Source: Halobacterium litoreum | Lineage (GTDB): Archaea; Halobacteriota; Halobacteria; Halobacteriales; Halobacteriaceae | Direction of reading: 5' to 3' | Length of the DNA stretch: 64,000 bases | Assembly (NCBI RefSeq): GCF_021233415.1 | Contig: NZ_CP089466.1 | Location: forward strand, 2,294,001 to 2,358,000 | Shown: piece by piece, positions 33,691 to 42,006 of the stretch | How the letters are laid out: the number at the start of each line of letters is the position of its first letter | How positions within the stretch are numbered: the stretch's first letter is position 1 | Program-made: the position numbers and the translations under genes | The notes under the pieces: generated by a model | Databases searched by the model: none | Told to the model about the DNA's origin: nothing | The model's input: only the letters and a program-made list of their open reading frames with translations

Positions 33691-35199
33691 CTACAGGTCG
33701 TAGAGTTCCGTGTACTTCTCGGTGGCGTAGTCGAGGAAGTAGTCGGCGGTGAACGCCTTGCCCGTGGCTTCCTCGATGAGTTCGGGGGTGGTGTAGCGCG
33801 CGCCGTGGCTGTGGACGTTCGATTCCAGCCAGTCTGCGATGACGTCGAAGTCGCCGTCGCGGACCTTCTCGTCCACGTCGCCCACGTCCTCGACGAGTGC
33901 GTCGTAAATCTGGGCGGCGAGCACGCTACCGAGCGAGTACGTCGGGAAGTAGCCGAAGGAGCCGTGGCTCCAGTGGATGTCCTGCAGGCAGCCCTCCGCG
34001 TCGTTCTCGGGGCGGATGCCGAGGTACTCCTCGTACTTGTCGTTCCAGACCTCGGGCACGTCCTCCACGTCGAGGTCGCCCTCGATGAGTTCGCGCTCGA
34101 TTTCGAAGCGCACCACGATGTGCATGTGGTAGGTGAGTTCGTCCGCTTCGACGCGGATGAGGTTGTTCTCGTGGACCTCGTTGGCGGCCTCGTAGGCCTC
34201 TTCGGGGGTGCCCTCGACCTGCGGGAAGCGCTCTTTGACGGCGGGCAGGAACTTCTCCCAGAAGACGCGACTGCGGCCGACGTGGTTCTCCCAGAGGCGG
34301 CTCTGGGACTCGTGGACGGTGAGGTCCCGGGACTCGCCGAGCGGGCTGCCGAACTGGTCGCGGGGCAGGCCGAGCGTGTAGCGCGCGTGGCCGAACTCGT
34401 GAATCGTGGACATGAAGGCGTCCACGGGCTTCTCCGGGTCGAAGCGCGTGGTGACGCGGGCGTCGAACTGGTTCCCCGACGAGAACGGGTGCGGGGCGGT
34501 GTCGAGGCGGCCGTGCTCCCAGTCGTAGCCGAGCGTGTCGAGCACGTCCCGCGCGAGGTCCTCCTGGGTGTCGACGTCGAATTCGCCCGTGAACGGGTCC
34601 GCGAGTTCGGCGTCGCTCTCGCGGATGTCGTCGATGAGCGGGACGAGTTCGTCGCGCAGGCGTTCGAGCACCTGCTCCGCGGTTTCGAGGTCGAGGTACG
34701 GCTCGTAGTCCGCGAACAGGACCTCGTAGGGGTCGGCGTCCGGGTCGATGTGGTTCGCGTACTCCTTTTTCAGTTCGATGAGGTCTTCGAGGACCGGAGC
34801 GAAGATGGAGAAGTCGTCTTCCTCGCGGGCTTCCTTCCACTTCGGGTGGGCTTCGGAGGTCTTCTCCGAGATTTCGGCGACGAGGTCGCTGGGGACGCGG
34901 TCGGCGCGCTCGTACTGGCGTCGAATCTCGCGGACGACGGCTTCCTGCTCGCCGGTGAGGTCGGCGTCCGCGAGTTCGTCCAGCCACTCCCCGACCTGCT
35001 CCTCGGTGAGCAGGTCGTGGGAGACGGAGGAGAGCGCGGACTTCTGCTTGGAACGCGCGGGCGTGCCGCCCTCGGGCATCATCACTTCCTGGTCCCAGGA
35101 GAGGATGCCGCTCGCGCCGTTGATGTTCGAAATCGTCTCGTAGTGGTCGAGGAGGGCGTCGTACGCCTCGGGGGCCTCCTGTGTGGCCTCTGTCGCCAT
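33691..35199 (-). CDS. M32 metallocarboxypeptidase (second copy)
   Basis: A 502-residue paralogue of the M32 enzyme encoded at 31288-32781, recognisable by IHEFGHARYTLGLPRDQF (His267, Glu268, His271), VHESQSRLWENHVGRSRVFWEKFLP, YHMHIVVRFEIERELIEG and AEGCLQDIHWSHGSFGYFPTYSLGS. The two paralogues are strongly similar throughout and probably arose by duplication. Differences in the loop after the zinc helix (GLRDDQYGLPL versus GLPRDQFGSPL) may change substrate preference. Cytosolic, no signal peptide. Confidence 0.95.
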   Translation of the reverse strand: MATEATQEAPEAYDALLDHYETISNINGASGILSWDQEVMMPEGGTPARSKQKSALSSVSHDLLTEEQVGEWLDELADADLTGEQEAVVREIRRQYERADRVPSDLVAEISEKTSEAHPKWKEAREEDDFSIFAPVLEDLIELKKEYANHIDPDADPYEVLFADYEPYLDLETAEQVLERLRDELVPLIDDIRESDAELADPFTGEFDVDTQEDLARDVLDTLGYDWEHGRLDTAPHPFSSGNQFDARVTTRFDPEKPVDAFMSTIHEFGHARYTLGLPRDQFGSPLGESRDLTVHESQSRLWENHVGRSRVFWEKFLPAVKERFPQVEGTPEEAYEAANEVHENNLIRVEADELTYHMHIVVRFEIERELIEGDLDVEDVPEVWNDKYEEYLGIRPENDAEGCLQDIHWSHGSFGYFPTYSLGSVLAAQIYDALVEDVGDVDEKVRDGDFDVIADWLESNVHSHGARYTTPELIEEATGKAFTADYFLDYATEKYTELYDL

Positions 35200-35265
35200 A
35201 CCCGCTCTTGACGCCCCGGGGACTATGAGGGTTGTCGTCGCGGCCCGCGCTCTGCCGCCGGCGCC

Positions 35266-36342
35266 TCACCGCTCGGCGACGCGCTCGTACACGCGACGAC
35301 ACCGCCCGAGCACGTCGACCGAGACGCTCTCGGTGGCGGTGTGGGCTTCCCCGGGTTCGGCGGGCCCGCAGACGAGACACGTCACGCCCGCGTCGGCGAG
35401 CCACCCGGCGTCGGTGGCGTGGGGTTTGCTGACGCGCTCGCCGGCGCCGTCCTGTTCGGCGCGCACGGCGGCGACGGCGGCGTCCGCGAACGCTTCGTCG
35501 TCGCAGGCCATCGGCGGGAGGTCCTGGTCGACCGCCCACGAGACGCCCGCGATGTCTTCGACACTCGCGAGGTCCGCGCGCTCGCCGGGGACGGTTCGTT
35601 CGTCGACGGTCACCGCACACTCGTCGGGAATCACGTTCCACGCCGTCCCGCCGTCGATTTCGGTGACCGCGACGCTCCCGGACAGCGTCTCGCCGAGTAC
35701 GTCGGCGCTCGGTGCGTCGAGGTCGCGAATCACGTCCACCGCGTCGCAGGCCCGGTAGACGGCGTTCTCGCCGGCCTCGGGCTCGCTGGCGTGCGCGCTC
35801 GTCCCCGCCGCGGTGACGGTGCTGGCGCGCCGCCCCTTGTGCGCGACGGCCACGTCGAGCACACCGTCGGCGGAGTAGCCGGTCGACCCCTCGCCGACGA
35901 GCGCGTAGTCCGGGTCGAAGCCGCCCTCGATGGCGAAGCGCGCGCCCTCGCCGCCGACTTCCTCGCCGACGAACGACGCGAACCCGAGCGGGCGGTCGGG
36001 GTCGGCCTCGCGGAACGCCAACAGCATCGCGGCGACGGCGCCCTTCATGTCGGCGGTGCCGCGGCCGTGGAGGCGACCGTCGTCGCGGTAGACGACGTAC
36101 TCGCCGCCGTCGGCAGTCTGCGAGTCGTCCGGCGGCACCACGTCGTGGTGGCCGACGAACGCGAGCGACGGGGCGTCGGCGCTCTCGTTTCGCCACGCGC
36201 GGACGTTGCCGGCGTCGTCCCGGGTGACGTTGGCTTCCGTCTCGTCGCGGAGCCACGACTCGATGGCGTCTCCCGCCTGCGTCTCGTCTTCGTGGCTCGG
36301 AATCGAGACGAGGCGCTCGGTCAGGTCGGTGAGTTCGGACAC
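35266..36342 (-). CDS. M20 family metallopeptidase (ArgE/DapE-like)
   Basis: A 358-residue di-zinc hydrolase. FVGHHDVVPPD holds the first metal His-x-Asp, then RLHGRGTADMKGAVAAML, then SFVGEEVGGEGARFAIEGGF with the catalytic Glu-Glu pair. A dimerisation (lid) domain follows (VAHKGRRASTVTAAGTSAHASEP) and the C-terminal ligand His lies in EAHTATESVSVD. Members deacylate N-acetylornithine, succinyl-diaminopimelate or dipeptides; the substrate cannot be assigned. The divergent proteasome-beta gene starts 115 bases away. Confidence 0.9.
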   Translation of the reverse strand: MSELTDLTERLVSIPSHEDETQAGDAIESWLRDETEANVTRDDAGNVRAWRNESADAPSLAFVGHHDVVPPDDSQTADGGEYVVYRDDGRLHGRGTADMKGAVAAMLLAFREADPDRPLGFASFVGEEVGGEGARFAIEGGFDPDYALVGEGSTGYSADGVLDVAVAHKGRRASTVTAAGTSAHASEPEAGENAVYRACDAVDVIRDLDAPSADVLGETLSGSVAVTEIDGGTAWNVIPDECAVTVDERTVPGERADLASVEDIAGVSWAVDQDLPPMACDDEAFADAAVAAVRAEQDGAGERVSKPHATDAGWLADAGVTCLVCGPAEPGEAHTATESVSVDVLGRCRRVYERVAER

Positions 36343-36402
36343 ACCGGTGCGTGGGCGTCCGCGGCCTTAGCCGTGTGGTCGGGGTGCGCCGGTCGCCCGC
36401 CC

Positions 36403-36431
36403 AACTAAAATATAATTTAGATTATACTTTT
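36403..36431. promoter_or_regulatory. AT-rich dyad promoter between M20 and proteasome genes
   Basis: The most AT-rich stretch of the region. It contains nested dyads CTAAA-N6-TTTAG (36405-36420) and TATAAT-TTAG-ATTATA (36411-36426), and a TATA element ending at ATTATACTTTT. This sits about 27 bases before the psmB-type GTG start at 36457. The symmetry may serve transcription in both directions or a repressor. Confidence 0.5.
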
Positions 36432-36456
36432 CCGCGCGGGGCGCCTCCGACGAGAC

Positions 36457-37188
36457 GTGAGACAGACACCGCAAGCGACCGACCGCACCCCCGAATCGCC
36501 CACCGCGGAACCGGCCCGCGGCGACCGCCGACCGCTCCACGAGCGCGACCCGAGCCTCGTCGATACGGGCGACGCCGACGGACAGGTCGCCGAGACGGGG
36601 ACGACCGTCGTCGGCGTCACCACCGAGGACGCCGCCGTGCTCGCCGCGGACAAGCGCGCGAGCGTCAGCGGCGGTCGGTTCGTCACGAACAAGGACACCC
36701 AGAAGGTCGAAGCCGTCCACCCGACCGCGGCCGCCGCGCTCTCGGGCACCGTCGGCCACATCCAGCAGTTCGTGCGCGTCCTGCGCTCCGAGGCGCGCCT
36801 CTACGAGGACCGGCGCGGCGACCCGCCGAGCCTCGACGCGCTCTCGACGCTCGCGGGCGGCATCCTCGGGTCGTCGCCGCTCGCGGTCTCCCCCCTGCTC
36901 GGCGGTGTGGACGAGGACGGCCCGCAGGTCGTCACGCTCGACGGCGGCGGCGGCGTCCTCACCGACGACTACGCCGCCGGCGGGAGCGGGATGCAACTCG
37001 CGTACGGCGTCCTCGAACGCGAGTACGAACCCGGCCTCGCCGTGGACGCGGCCCGCAGCGTCGCGGCGCGCGCCGTCGGGAGCGCGAGCGAGCGCGACAC
37101 CGCCAGCGGCGACGGCGTCACCGTCGCCACCGTCACCAGCGAGGGCGTCGAACTCGACGACTACGACGCGGCCTCGGAGGTGGCCTGA
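36457..37188 (+). CDS. psmB: 20S proteasome beta subunit (variant)
   Basis: A 243-residue precursor starting at GTG. A 48-residue propeptide (MRQTPQATDRTPESPTAEPARG...) ends at G48, and cleavage would expose Thr49 of TTVVGVTTEDAAVLAADKRAS. Thr1, Asp17 (Asp65), the Lys33 equivalent (in DTQKV, residue 83 with a short insertion), and the GSG and ERD-x2-SG active-site elements are conserved, so it should be catalytic. The sequence is strongly diverged from the usual haloarchaeal beta subunit as I know it. It overlaps the alpha-type gene by a TGATG junction, so the pair is coupled. Presumably a second proteasome core in this organism. Confidence 0.85.
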   Translation: MRQTPQATDRTPESPTAEPARGDRRPLHERDPSLVDTGDADGQVAETGTTVVGVTTEDAAVLAADKRASVSGGRFVTNKDTQKVEAVHPTAAAALSGTVGHIQQFVRVLRSEARLYEDRRGDPPSLDALSTLAGGILGSSPLAVSPLLGGVDEDGPQVVTLDGGGGVLTDDYAAGGSGMQLAYGVLEREYEPGLAVDAARSVAARAVGSASERDTASGDGVTVATVTSEGVELDDYDAASEVA

Positions 37189-37889
37189 TGCAGGGCACCG
37201 ACCAGCGGGCGTACGACCGCGGGACGACCATCTTCTCGCCGGACGGCCGGCTCTACCAGGTCGAGTACGCCCGCGAAGCGGTCAAACAGGGCGCGCCCGT
37301 GGTCGGCGTCAGAGGCGAGGACAGCGTCGTGCTCGCGGCTCACGCGGCCGAGCGCTCCGCACTCGCCGTCGATGGGGACGCCGAGAAGGTCGCCACGGTG
37401 GACGGCCACGTCGCGGTGGCGGGCGCGGGCCACGCCGCCGACACCCGCCAACTGGTGGATTTGGCTCGCCAGCGTGCCCAGCAGGAGCGCGTCCGGTACG
37501 GCGAGCGCGCGCCCGTCGCCGAACTCGGAACGGTCGTCGCCGACCACCTCCAGGAGTACACGCAGACCGGCGGCGCGCGCCCGTACGGCACGGCCTTGCT
37601 CGTCGCGGGTCACGACGGCGCGCCCGGCCTCGTGGAAATCGACCCGTCGGGCGCGACCCGCGAGTGGCGCGCCGACGCCGTCGGTCGGAACGCGAGCGTC
37701 GCCCGCGAGCAATTCGAGGACGACTACGAAGAAGAACTGAGCGCCGACGGCGCGCTGGCGCTCGCGCTCGCCGGCCTCGACGCGGCGGTAGACGACCTCT
37801 CGGTCGCCGACGTGGACGCGACGCTCGTGACCGACGACGGCCACGAGCGCGTCGAGGAACAGCGACTGCGGGCGGTGCGCGGGAGTTAA
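37188..37889 (+). CDS. psmA: 20S proteasome alpha subunit (variant)
   Basis: A 233-residue alpha-type subunit, MQGTDQRAYDRGTTIFSPDGRLYQVEYAREAVKQG, containing the diagnostic YDRxxTxFSPDGRLxQVEYAxEAV of all alpha subunits. The EKVATVDGHVAVAGAGHAADTRQLVDLARQ and TQTGGARPYGTALLV motifs match. In most archaea alpha and beta genes are apart; here beta precedes alpha with a one-base overlap. It forms the gating ring that binds regulatory ATPases. Many positions deviate from the canonical haloarchaeal alpha, for example AVKQGAPVVGVRG. It overlaps the convergent regulator gene by four bases. Confidence 0.85.
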   Translation: MQGTDQRAYDRGTTIFSPDGRLYQVEYAREAVKQGAPVVGVRGEDSVVLAAHAAERSALAVDGDAEKVATVDGHVAVAGAGHAADTRQLVDLARQRAQQERVRYGERAPVAELGTVVADHLQEYTQTGGARPYGTALLVAGHDGAPGLVEIDPSGATREWRADAVGRNASVAREQFEDDYEEELSADGALALALAGLDAAVDDLSVADVDATLVTDDGHERVEEQRLRAVRGS

Positions 37890-38284
37890 CTCGCCCGACG
37901 CGAGTCGTTCGACGTGAACGTGCCGGCGAGCACGGCCTCGGCGGCGCGGCGGCCGGCGCGCGTCAGTTCGTAGCCGTCGCCCGCTTTCCGGACGAAGTGG
38001 CCGTCGAGTTGCCGGAGGTGGTACGCGAACCGCGCGGAGCTGTCGGACCCGACCGCCGACTGGAGGTCCGAGAACGTCGGCGACGCGCCGTCGCGTTCGG
38101 CCCGCAGGAGGTGGACGAGCACCGCGAGGCGCACGTCGCTGGCGAGCGTCTGGAAGGCGTCGCTGGCCGCTGGCGCACCGTCTTCGGCGGCCTCGGCGAC
38201 CCACGTCTGGGCGTCGACCTCGCGGCCCGGGGTCGCGTCGAGGGCGTCGCCCGGACCGACGCGGGAGGGGTTCGACTCGGGCAT
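37886..38284 (-). CDS. ArsR-like helix-turn-helix regulator
   Basis: A 132-residue protein (start at 38284) with a C-terminal winged helix: DAFQTLASDVRLAVLVHLLRAERDGASPTFSDLQSAVGSDSSARFAYHLRQLDGHFVRKAGDGYELTRAGRRAAEAVL. This is the ArsR/DUF7347 style of haloarchaeal regulator, with a helix-turn-helix at about residues 70-95 and the wing GDGYELT. The N-terminal 40 residues are acidic and unstructured. Its 3' end overlaps the alpha-proteasome gene, so it may regulate that operon, though this is inference only. Confidence 0.8.
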   Translation of the reverse strand: MPESNPSRVGPGDALDATPGREVDAQTWVAEAAEDGAPAASDAFQTLASDVRLAVLVHLLRAERDGASPTFSDLQSAVGSDSSARFAYHLRQLDGHFVRKAGDGYELTRAGRRAAEAVLAGTFTSNDSRRAS

Positions 38285-38377
38285 CACGCCGGAGGTGGAG
38301 CGTCGGTGGCTTAAGCGACGGGGCCGCGGCAACGCGTATACACCCTTATCAATGCGCCGCGACTACCAGCAGTCAAC

Positions 38378-40243
38378 ATGAACGTCGTTCCTGACACGAG
38401 CGTCGTCGTCGACGGCCGCATCTCGCAGCGCGTCGAGGACGGCGAGTACGAGGGGGCCACGATATACGTCCCCGAGGCCGTGGTCGGCGAGGTCGAAGCA
38501 CAGGCGAACAGCGGGCGGCAGACCGGCTGGGACGCCCTCGAAGAACTCCAGCGACTCGTGGAGTTGGCGGACGACGGGCGCGTGGAGGTTCACTACGTCG
38601 GGGAGCGCGCCGACGAGGACGACATCAAGCGCGCGTCGGCGGGCGCCATCGACGCCATCATCCGGGACGTGGCGGCGGAGTACGACGCGGTGTTCGTCAC
38701 GAGCGACATCGTGCAGGCCGAGGTGGCGAAGGGGAAGGGCATCGAGGTGGAGTTCCTCGAACCGCTCGAACACGAACTCGGCGAACTCGCCATCGAGGAG
38801 TACTTCGACGACCTGACGATGTCCGTCCACCTGAAGCCGGGGATGGTGGCGATGGCGAAGCGCGGCGAGGTCGGCGAAGTCGAGTACCAGCCAATCGGCG
38901 ACGAGGAACTGGACGTGGAGACGGTCAAGGAGTACGCGGGCGAGATTATTTCGACGGCGAAGCGCGCGGACGACGCGTTCGTGGAACTCTCCGAGGAGGG
39001 GATGACCATCGCGCAGGTCCGTGACATGCGCATCGCCATCTCCGAGCCGCCGTTCTCGGAGCAGATCGAGATTACGGCGGTGCGGCCCATCGTGAAGACG
39101 ACGATGGACGACTACGAGCACGCCGACGAACTCCGGGACCGCCTGCTGGAGCGCGACCGCGGCGTGCTCATCGCGGGCGCGCCGGGCGCCGGGAAGTCGA
39201 CGTTCGCGCAGGCCGTCGCGGAGTTCCTCTCGGACGCCGGGAACGTCGTGAAGACGATGGAGAAACCCCGCGACCTGCAGTTGGACGAGAACGTCACGCA
39301 GTACACGGAACTCGGCGGCGAAATGTCGAAGACCGCCGACAGTCTGCTGATGGTGCGCCCGGACTACACCATCTACGACGAGGTGCGGAAGACCGACGAC
39401 TTCGAGGTGTTCGCGGACATGCGCCTCGCGGGCGTCGGGATGGTCGGCGTCGTCCACGCCACCCGGCCCATCGACGCGCTCCAGCGCCTCGTCGGCCGGG
39501 TCGAACTCGGCATGATTCCGCAGATCGTGGACACCGTCGTCTACATCGAGGAGGGCGACGTGGAGACCGTCTACGACGTGACGACCGAGGTGAAGGTGCC
39601 CGAGGGCCTGATGGAAGAAGACCTCGCCCGGCCCGTCATTCAGGTTCGGGACTTCTCGACCGGCACGCCGGCCTACGAGATTTACACGTTCAACCGCCAG
39701 GTCGTCACCGTGCCCCTCGACGAGAACGACGGGAGCACGGACTCGGGGGTCGACCGCCTCGCGAAACAGGAGGTCGAGCGAGAGATTCAGGCCGCCACGC
39801 GCGGCCCCGTGGAAGTCGACATCCGCGGGCCGAACGAGGCAGTCGTCTACGTCTCCGACGACGACATCAGTCACGTCATCGGGAAGGGCGGCGGGCGCAT
39901 CGCGGACATCGAGAACCGACTCGGCATCAACATCGACGTGCGCACGCTCGACGAGCGCCCGGGCCAGCCCGCGGGCACGCAGGGTGCGAGTGGCACCGGC
40001 GACGGCGCCGAGGAGTCCGGCCAAATCGTGACGCCGGAAATCACGAGCCGGCACATCATCCTCCCGCTGTCCGGCGACCGCTCCGGAGAGACGGTGGAGG
40101 TGCAGGCGGACGGCGAGTATCTGTTCACGGCGACGGTCGGGCGCGGCGGCGACATCAAGGTCTCGCGCGGGTCGGCCATCGCGGAGGAACTGGAGCGCGC
40201 CATCGACGCCGAGCGCATGGTGTCGGTCGTTCCCAACGAGTAG
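38378..40243 (+). CDS. PINA-type PIN-domain/PilT-like ATPase with KH domain
   Basis: A 621-residue fusion protein. The N-terminal PIN nuclease domain (MNVVPDTSVVVDGRIS, Asp6, with AGAIDAIIRDV and VFVTSDIVQAEVA) is followed by a PilT/VirB11-type ATPase with Walker A GAPGAGKST (267-275) and the arginine-rich VHATRPIDALQRLVGRVE motif, and a C-terminal KH domain (HVIGKGGGRIADIENRLGI, near residue 500). Archaeal homologues (PINA in Sulfolobus) are DNA helicases that interact with the Holliday-junction nuclease Hjc. Role: genome repair or recombination. Upstream CCCTTATCAA near 38345 looks like the TATA element. Confidence 0.92.
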   Translation: MNVVPDTSVVVDGRISQRVEDGEYEGATIYVPEAVVGEVEAQANSGRQTGWDALEELQRLVELADDGRVEVHYVGERADEDDIKRASAGAIDAIIRDVAAEYDAVFVTSDIVQAEVAKGKGIEVEFLEPLEHELGELAIEEYFDDLTMSVHLKPGMVAMAKRGEVGEVEYQPIGDEELDVETVKEYAGEIISTAKRADDAFVELSEEGMTIAQVRDMRIAISEPPFSEQIEITAVRPIVKTTMDDYEHADELRDRLLERDRGVLIAGAPGAGKSTFAQAVAEFLSDAGNVVKTMEKPRDLQLDENVTQYTELGGEMSKTADSLLMVRPDYTIYDEVRKTDDFEVFADMRLAGVGMVGVVHATRPIDALQRLVGRVELGMIPQIVDTVVYIEEGDVETVYDVTTEVKVPEGLMEEDLARPVIQVRDFSTGTPAYEIYTFNRQVVTVPLDENDGSTDSGVDRLAKQEVEREIQAATRGPVEVDIRGPNEAVVYVSDDDISHVIGKGGGRIADIENRLGINIDVRTLDERPGQPAGTQGASGTGDGAEESGQIVTPEITSRHIILPLSGDRSGETVEVQADGEYLFTATVGRGGDIKVSRGSAIAEELERAIDAERMVSVVPNE

Positions 40244-40303
40244 CCGGCACCGCCCCGCCGCCGGACCGAGGTTTAATGTCGCTGGTCCGACGACACGCCG
40301 GAC

Positions 40304-41680
40304 ATGAGTACGACGACGGGGAGGGGGTCGGCGACGGCGACCGACCGCCTGCTTCCCGAGGACATCGCGGGCGAACCGGACGACGCCGAGACGCTGCGGC
40401 GGCAACGCGACTTCTACAAACACCTCTTCGAGTCGGCCGTCGAGTCGTTCCCGCACCCCGTCGGCGTGGTCGACGACGGCGGCGTCGTGACGCACTGGAA
40501 TCCCGGCCTCGCGGACCTCGTACAGGTCCCCGCTGAGGAGGCCGTCGGGCAGACGGCCTACGACGTGGTCGGCACCGAGGGCGAGGACGAGGTGCTCTCC
40601 GAGCGCGTCGCGCGCACCGGCGAGACGGTCGTCGAGGACCAGATTCGCTCCGGGGAGACGCCGACCGGCGAGTCGTGGCACGTCCGCGGCGCGGCGTTCC
40701 CCGTCGAGGGGCCGGACGGCGACGTGGTCGGAGCGTTCCAGGTGAACACCGAGGTCACCGAAATCGTGGAGAAGAACCGCGCGCTCTCGGAGTTGCAGGA
40801 CCGGGTCACCGAGGAGGTGGCGACGGCGACGGAGTCCCTGCGGGACGCGCTGGCCGAGACGGCCGAGAACGCGGCGGCCATCGAGGCGACGACCGACGAG
40901 CAGGCCGACGAGGTGGCGTCGATTCGCCGCGAGTTCGGGACGGTCTGCGAGGAGAGTGAGGCGGCGGCCGAGACCGCTCGCGCGGTGGACGCCCGCGGCG
41001 ACGACATCGAGGACGCGATGGACGACGCGGAGGCGTCGGTGACGGCGGTCGTCGGGTCCGTCGAGTCGGCGGCAGACGTGGCGGCCGACGTGCGGGAGCG
41101 CGCCGAGGAGTTGGACGAGCGCGCGGACGCCATCACGCGGGTCACCGAGACCATCGAGGAGGTGGCGACGCAGACGAATCTGCTCGCGTTGAACGCGAAC
41201 ATCGAGGCGGCGCGCGCGAGCGCCGGCGGGAACGACGGCTTCGAGGTGGTCGCCGACGAGGTCAAGGAACTGGCGACCCGGGCACAGGAGGAAGCCGAGA
41301 AGGTCACCGAGGAGGTGGCGGCGACCCGGGACACCATCGACGAGACGGTGGCGGGCGTCGAGCAGTTGGACGACCGACTCGGCGCGGCGACCGACGAGGC
41401 GCGCGACCTCGAATCGACGCAGGCGGCCATCGCCGACGACGTGCGCGCGGCGACCGCCGACGTGGCGTCGGTCGCGGACGCCGTCACCGAGCAGGCCGAC
41501 CGCACGCGCAGTCTCGAAGGCGACATCGAGCGGTTGGCCGACCGCACCCGCGACGTGTCCGGGCGCGTCAGCGACATCGCGGCGGCGACGACCGAACAGA
41601 CCGAGACGGTCGGAGAACTCGACGAGACGGTCAAACAGGTCGCACGAGAGTTCGAGGCGTACGAACTCGGCGAGGAGTAG
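40304..41680 (+). CDS. Cytoplasmic PAS-domain chemotaxis transducer
   Basis: A 458-residue methyl-accepting transducer without transmembrane helices. A PAS domain (about residues 35-150: FPHPVGVVDDGGVVTHWNPGLADLVQVPAEEAVGQTAYDV) is followed by the long coiled-coil signalling domain. The hairpin tip that contacts CheA/CheW reads EVATQTNLLALNANIEAARASAGGNDGFEVVADEVKELATRAQ. Glu/Gln-rich helices flank it for methylation. It is soluble, so it senses an internal signal such as redox or energy state (cofactor unknown). Its start has no clear TATA box at -27 in this context, and it is convergent with the wHTH gene. Confidence 0.92.
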   Translation: MSTTTGRGSATATDRLLPEDIAGEPDDAETLRRQRDFYKHLFESAVESFPHPVGVVDDGGVVTHWNPGLADLVQVPAEEAVGQTAYDVVGTEGEDEVLSERVARTGETVVEDQIRSGETPTGESWHVRGAAFPVEGPDGDVVGAFQVNTEVTEIVEKNRALSELQDRVTEEVATATESLRDALAETAENAAAIEATTDEQADEVASIRREFGTVCEESEAAAETARAVDARGDDIEDAMDDAEASVTAVVGSVESAADVAADVRERAEELDERADAITRVTETIEEVATQTNLLALNANIEAARASAGGNDGFEVVADEVKELATRAQEEAEKVTEEVAATRDTIDETVAGVEQLDDRLGAATDEARDLESTQAAIADDVRAATADVASVADAVTEQADRTRSLEGDIERLADRTRDVSGRVSDIAAATTEQTETVGELDETVKQVAREFEAYELGEE

Positions 41681-41953
41681 TTACGCTGCTTCGGCGTCGG
41701 CCTCGGCGCCGGCGTCGTCTTTCTCGCAGGTGAGCTGGTAGAGGCTCTGCCGGGCGTCGGCGAAGTAGATGTCCTCGTCGACGACGCCGCGGTCCTCCAG
41801 TCGTTCGAGCGCGTACCGGACGGTGCGCGCAGAGAGCATGGTCTCCTCGACGATTCGCTTCTGGGTCAGGGGGCCGTCGTACTCGAGTACCTTGAAGACG
41901 AGCTTCGCGCTCGGCGGGAGGTCCTCCAGCACACTGTCGTCTCCAGCCATCAT
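41681..41953 (-). CDS. MarR-like winged-helix regulator
   Basis: A 90-residue regulator from the ATG at 41953 (reading MMAGDDSVLEDLPPSAKLVFKVLEYDGPLTQKRIVEETMLSARTVRYALERLEDRGVVDEDIYFADARQSLYQLT). The sequence after PLTQ forms a helix-turn-helix with recognition helix LSARTVRYALERLEDRGVV, followed by a wing. A TATA-like TTTTAAGC (minus strand, about 41980) lies about 27-30 bases upstream, favouring this start over an upstream GTG. Haloarchaea have one highly conserved protein of this kind; its target is unknown. The stop touches the convergent transducer gene. Confidence 0.85.
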   Translation of the reverse strand: MMAGDDSVLEDLPPSAKLVFKVLEYDGPLTQKRIVEETMLSARTVRYALERLEDRGVVDEDIYFADARQSLYQLTCEKDDAGAEADAEAA

Positions 41954-42006
41954 TACGATTCGAAACACTCCACGCGCTTAAAACTGCGGGAGGTCTTCCC
42001 ACGGCG

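Noticed and set aside
38363-40681. A 772-codon minus-strand frame opposite the PINA-type gene
   Set aside because: Entirely antisense to a gene with clear PIN, P-loop and KH motifs.
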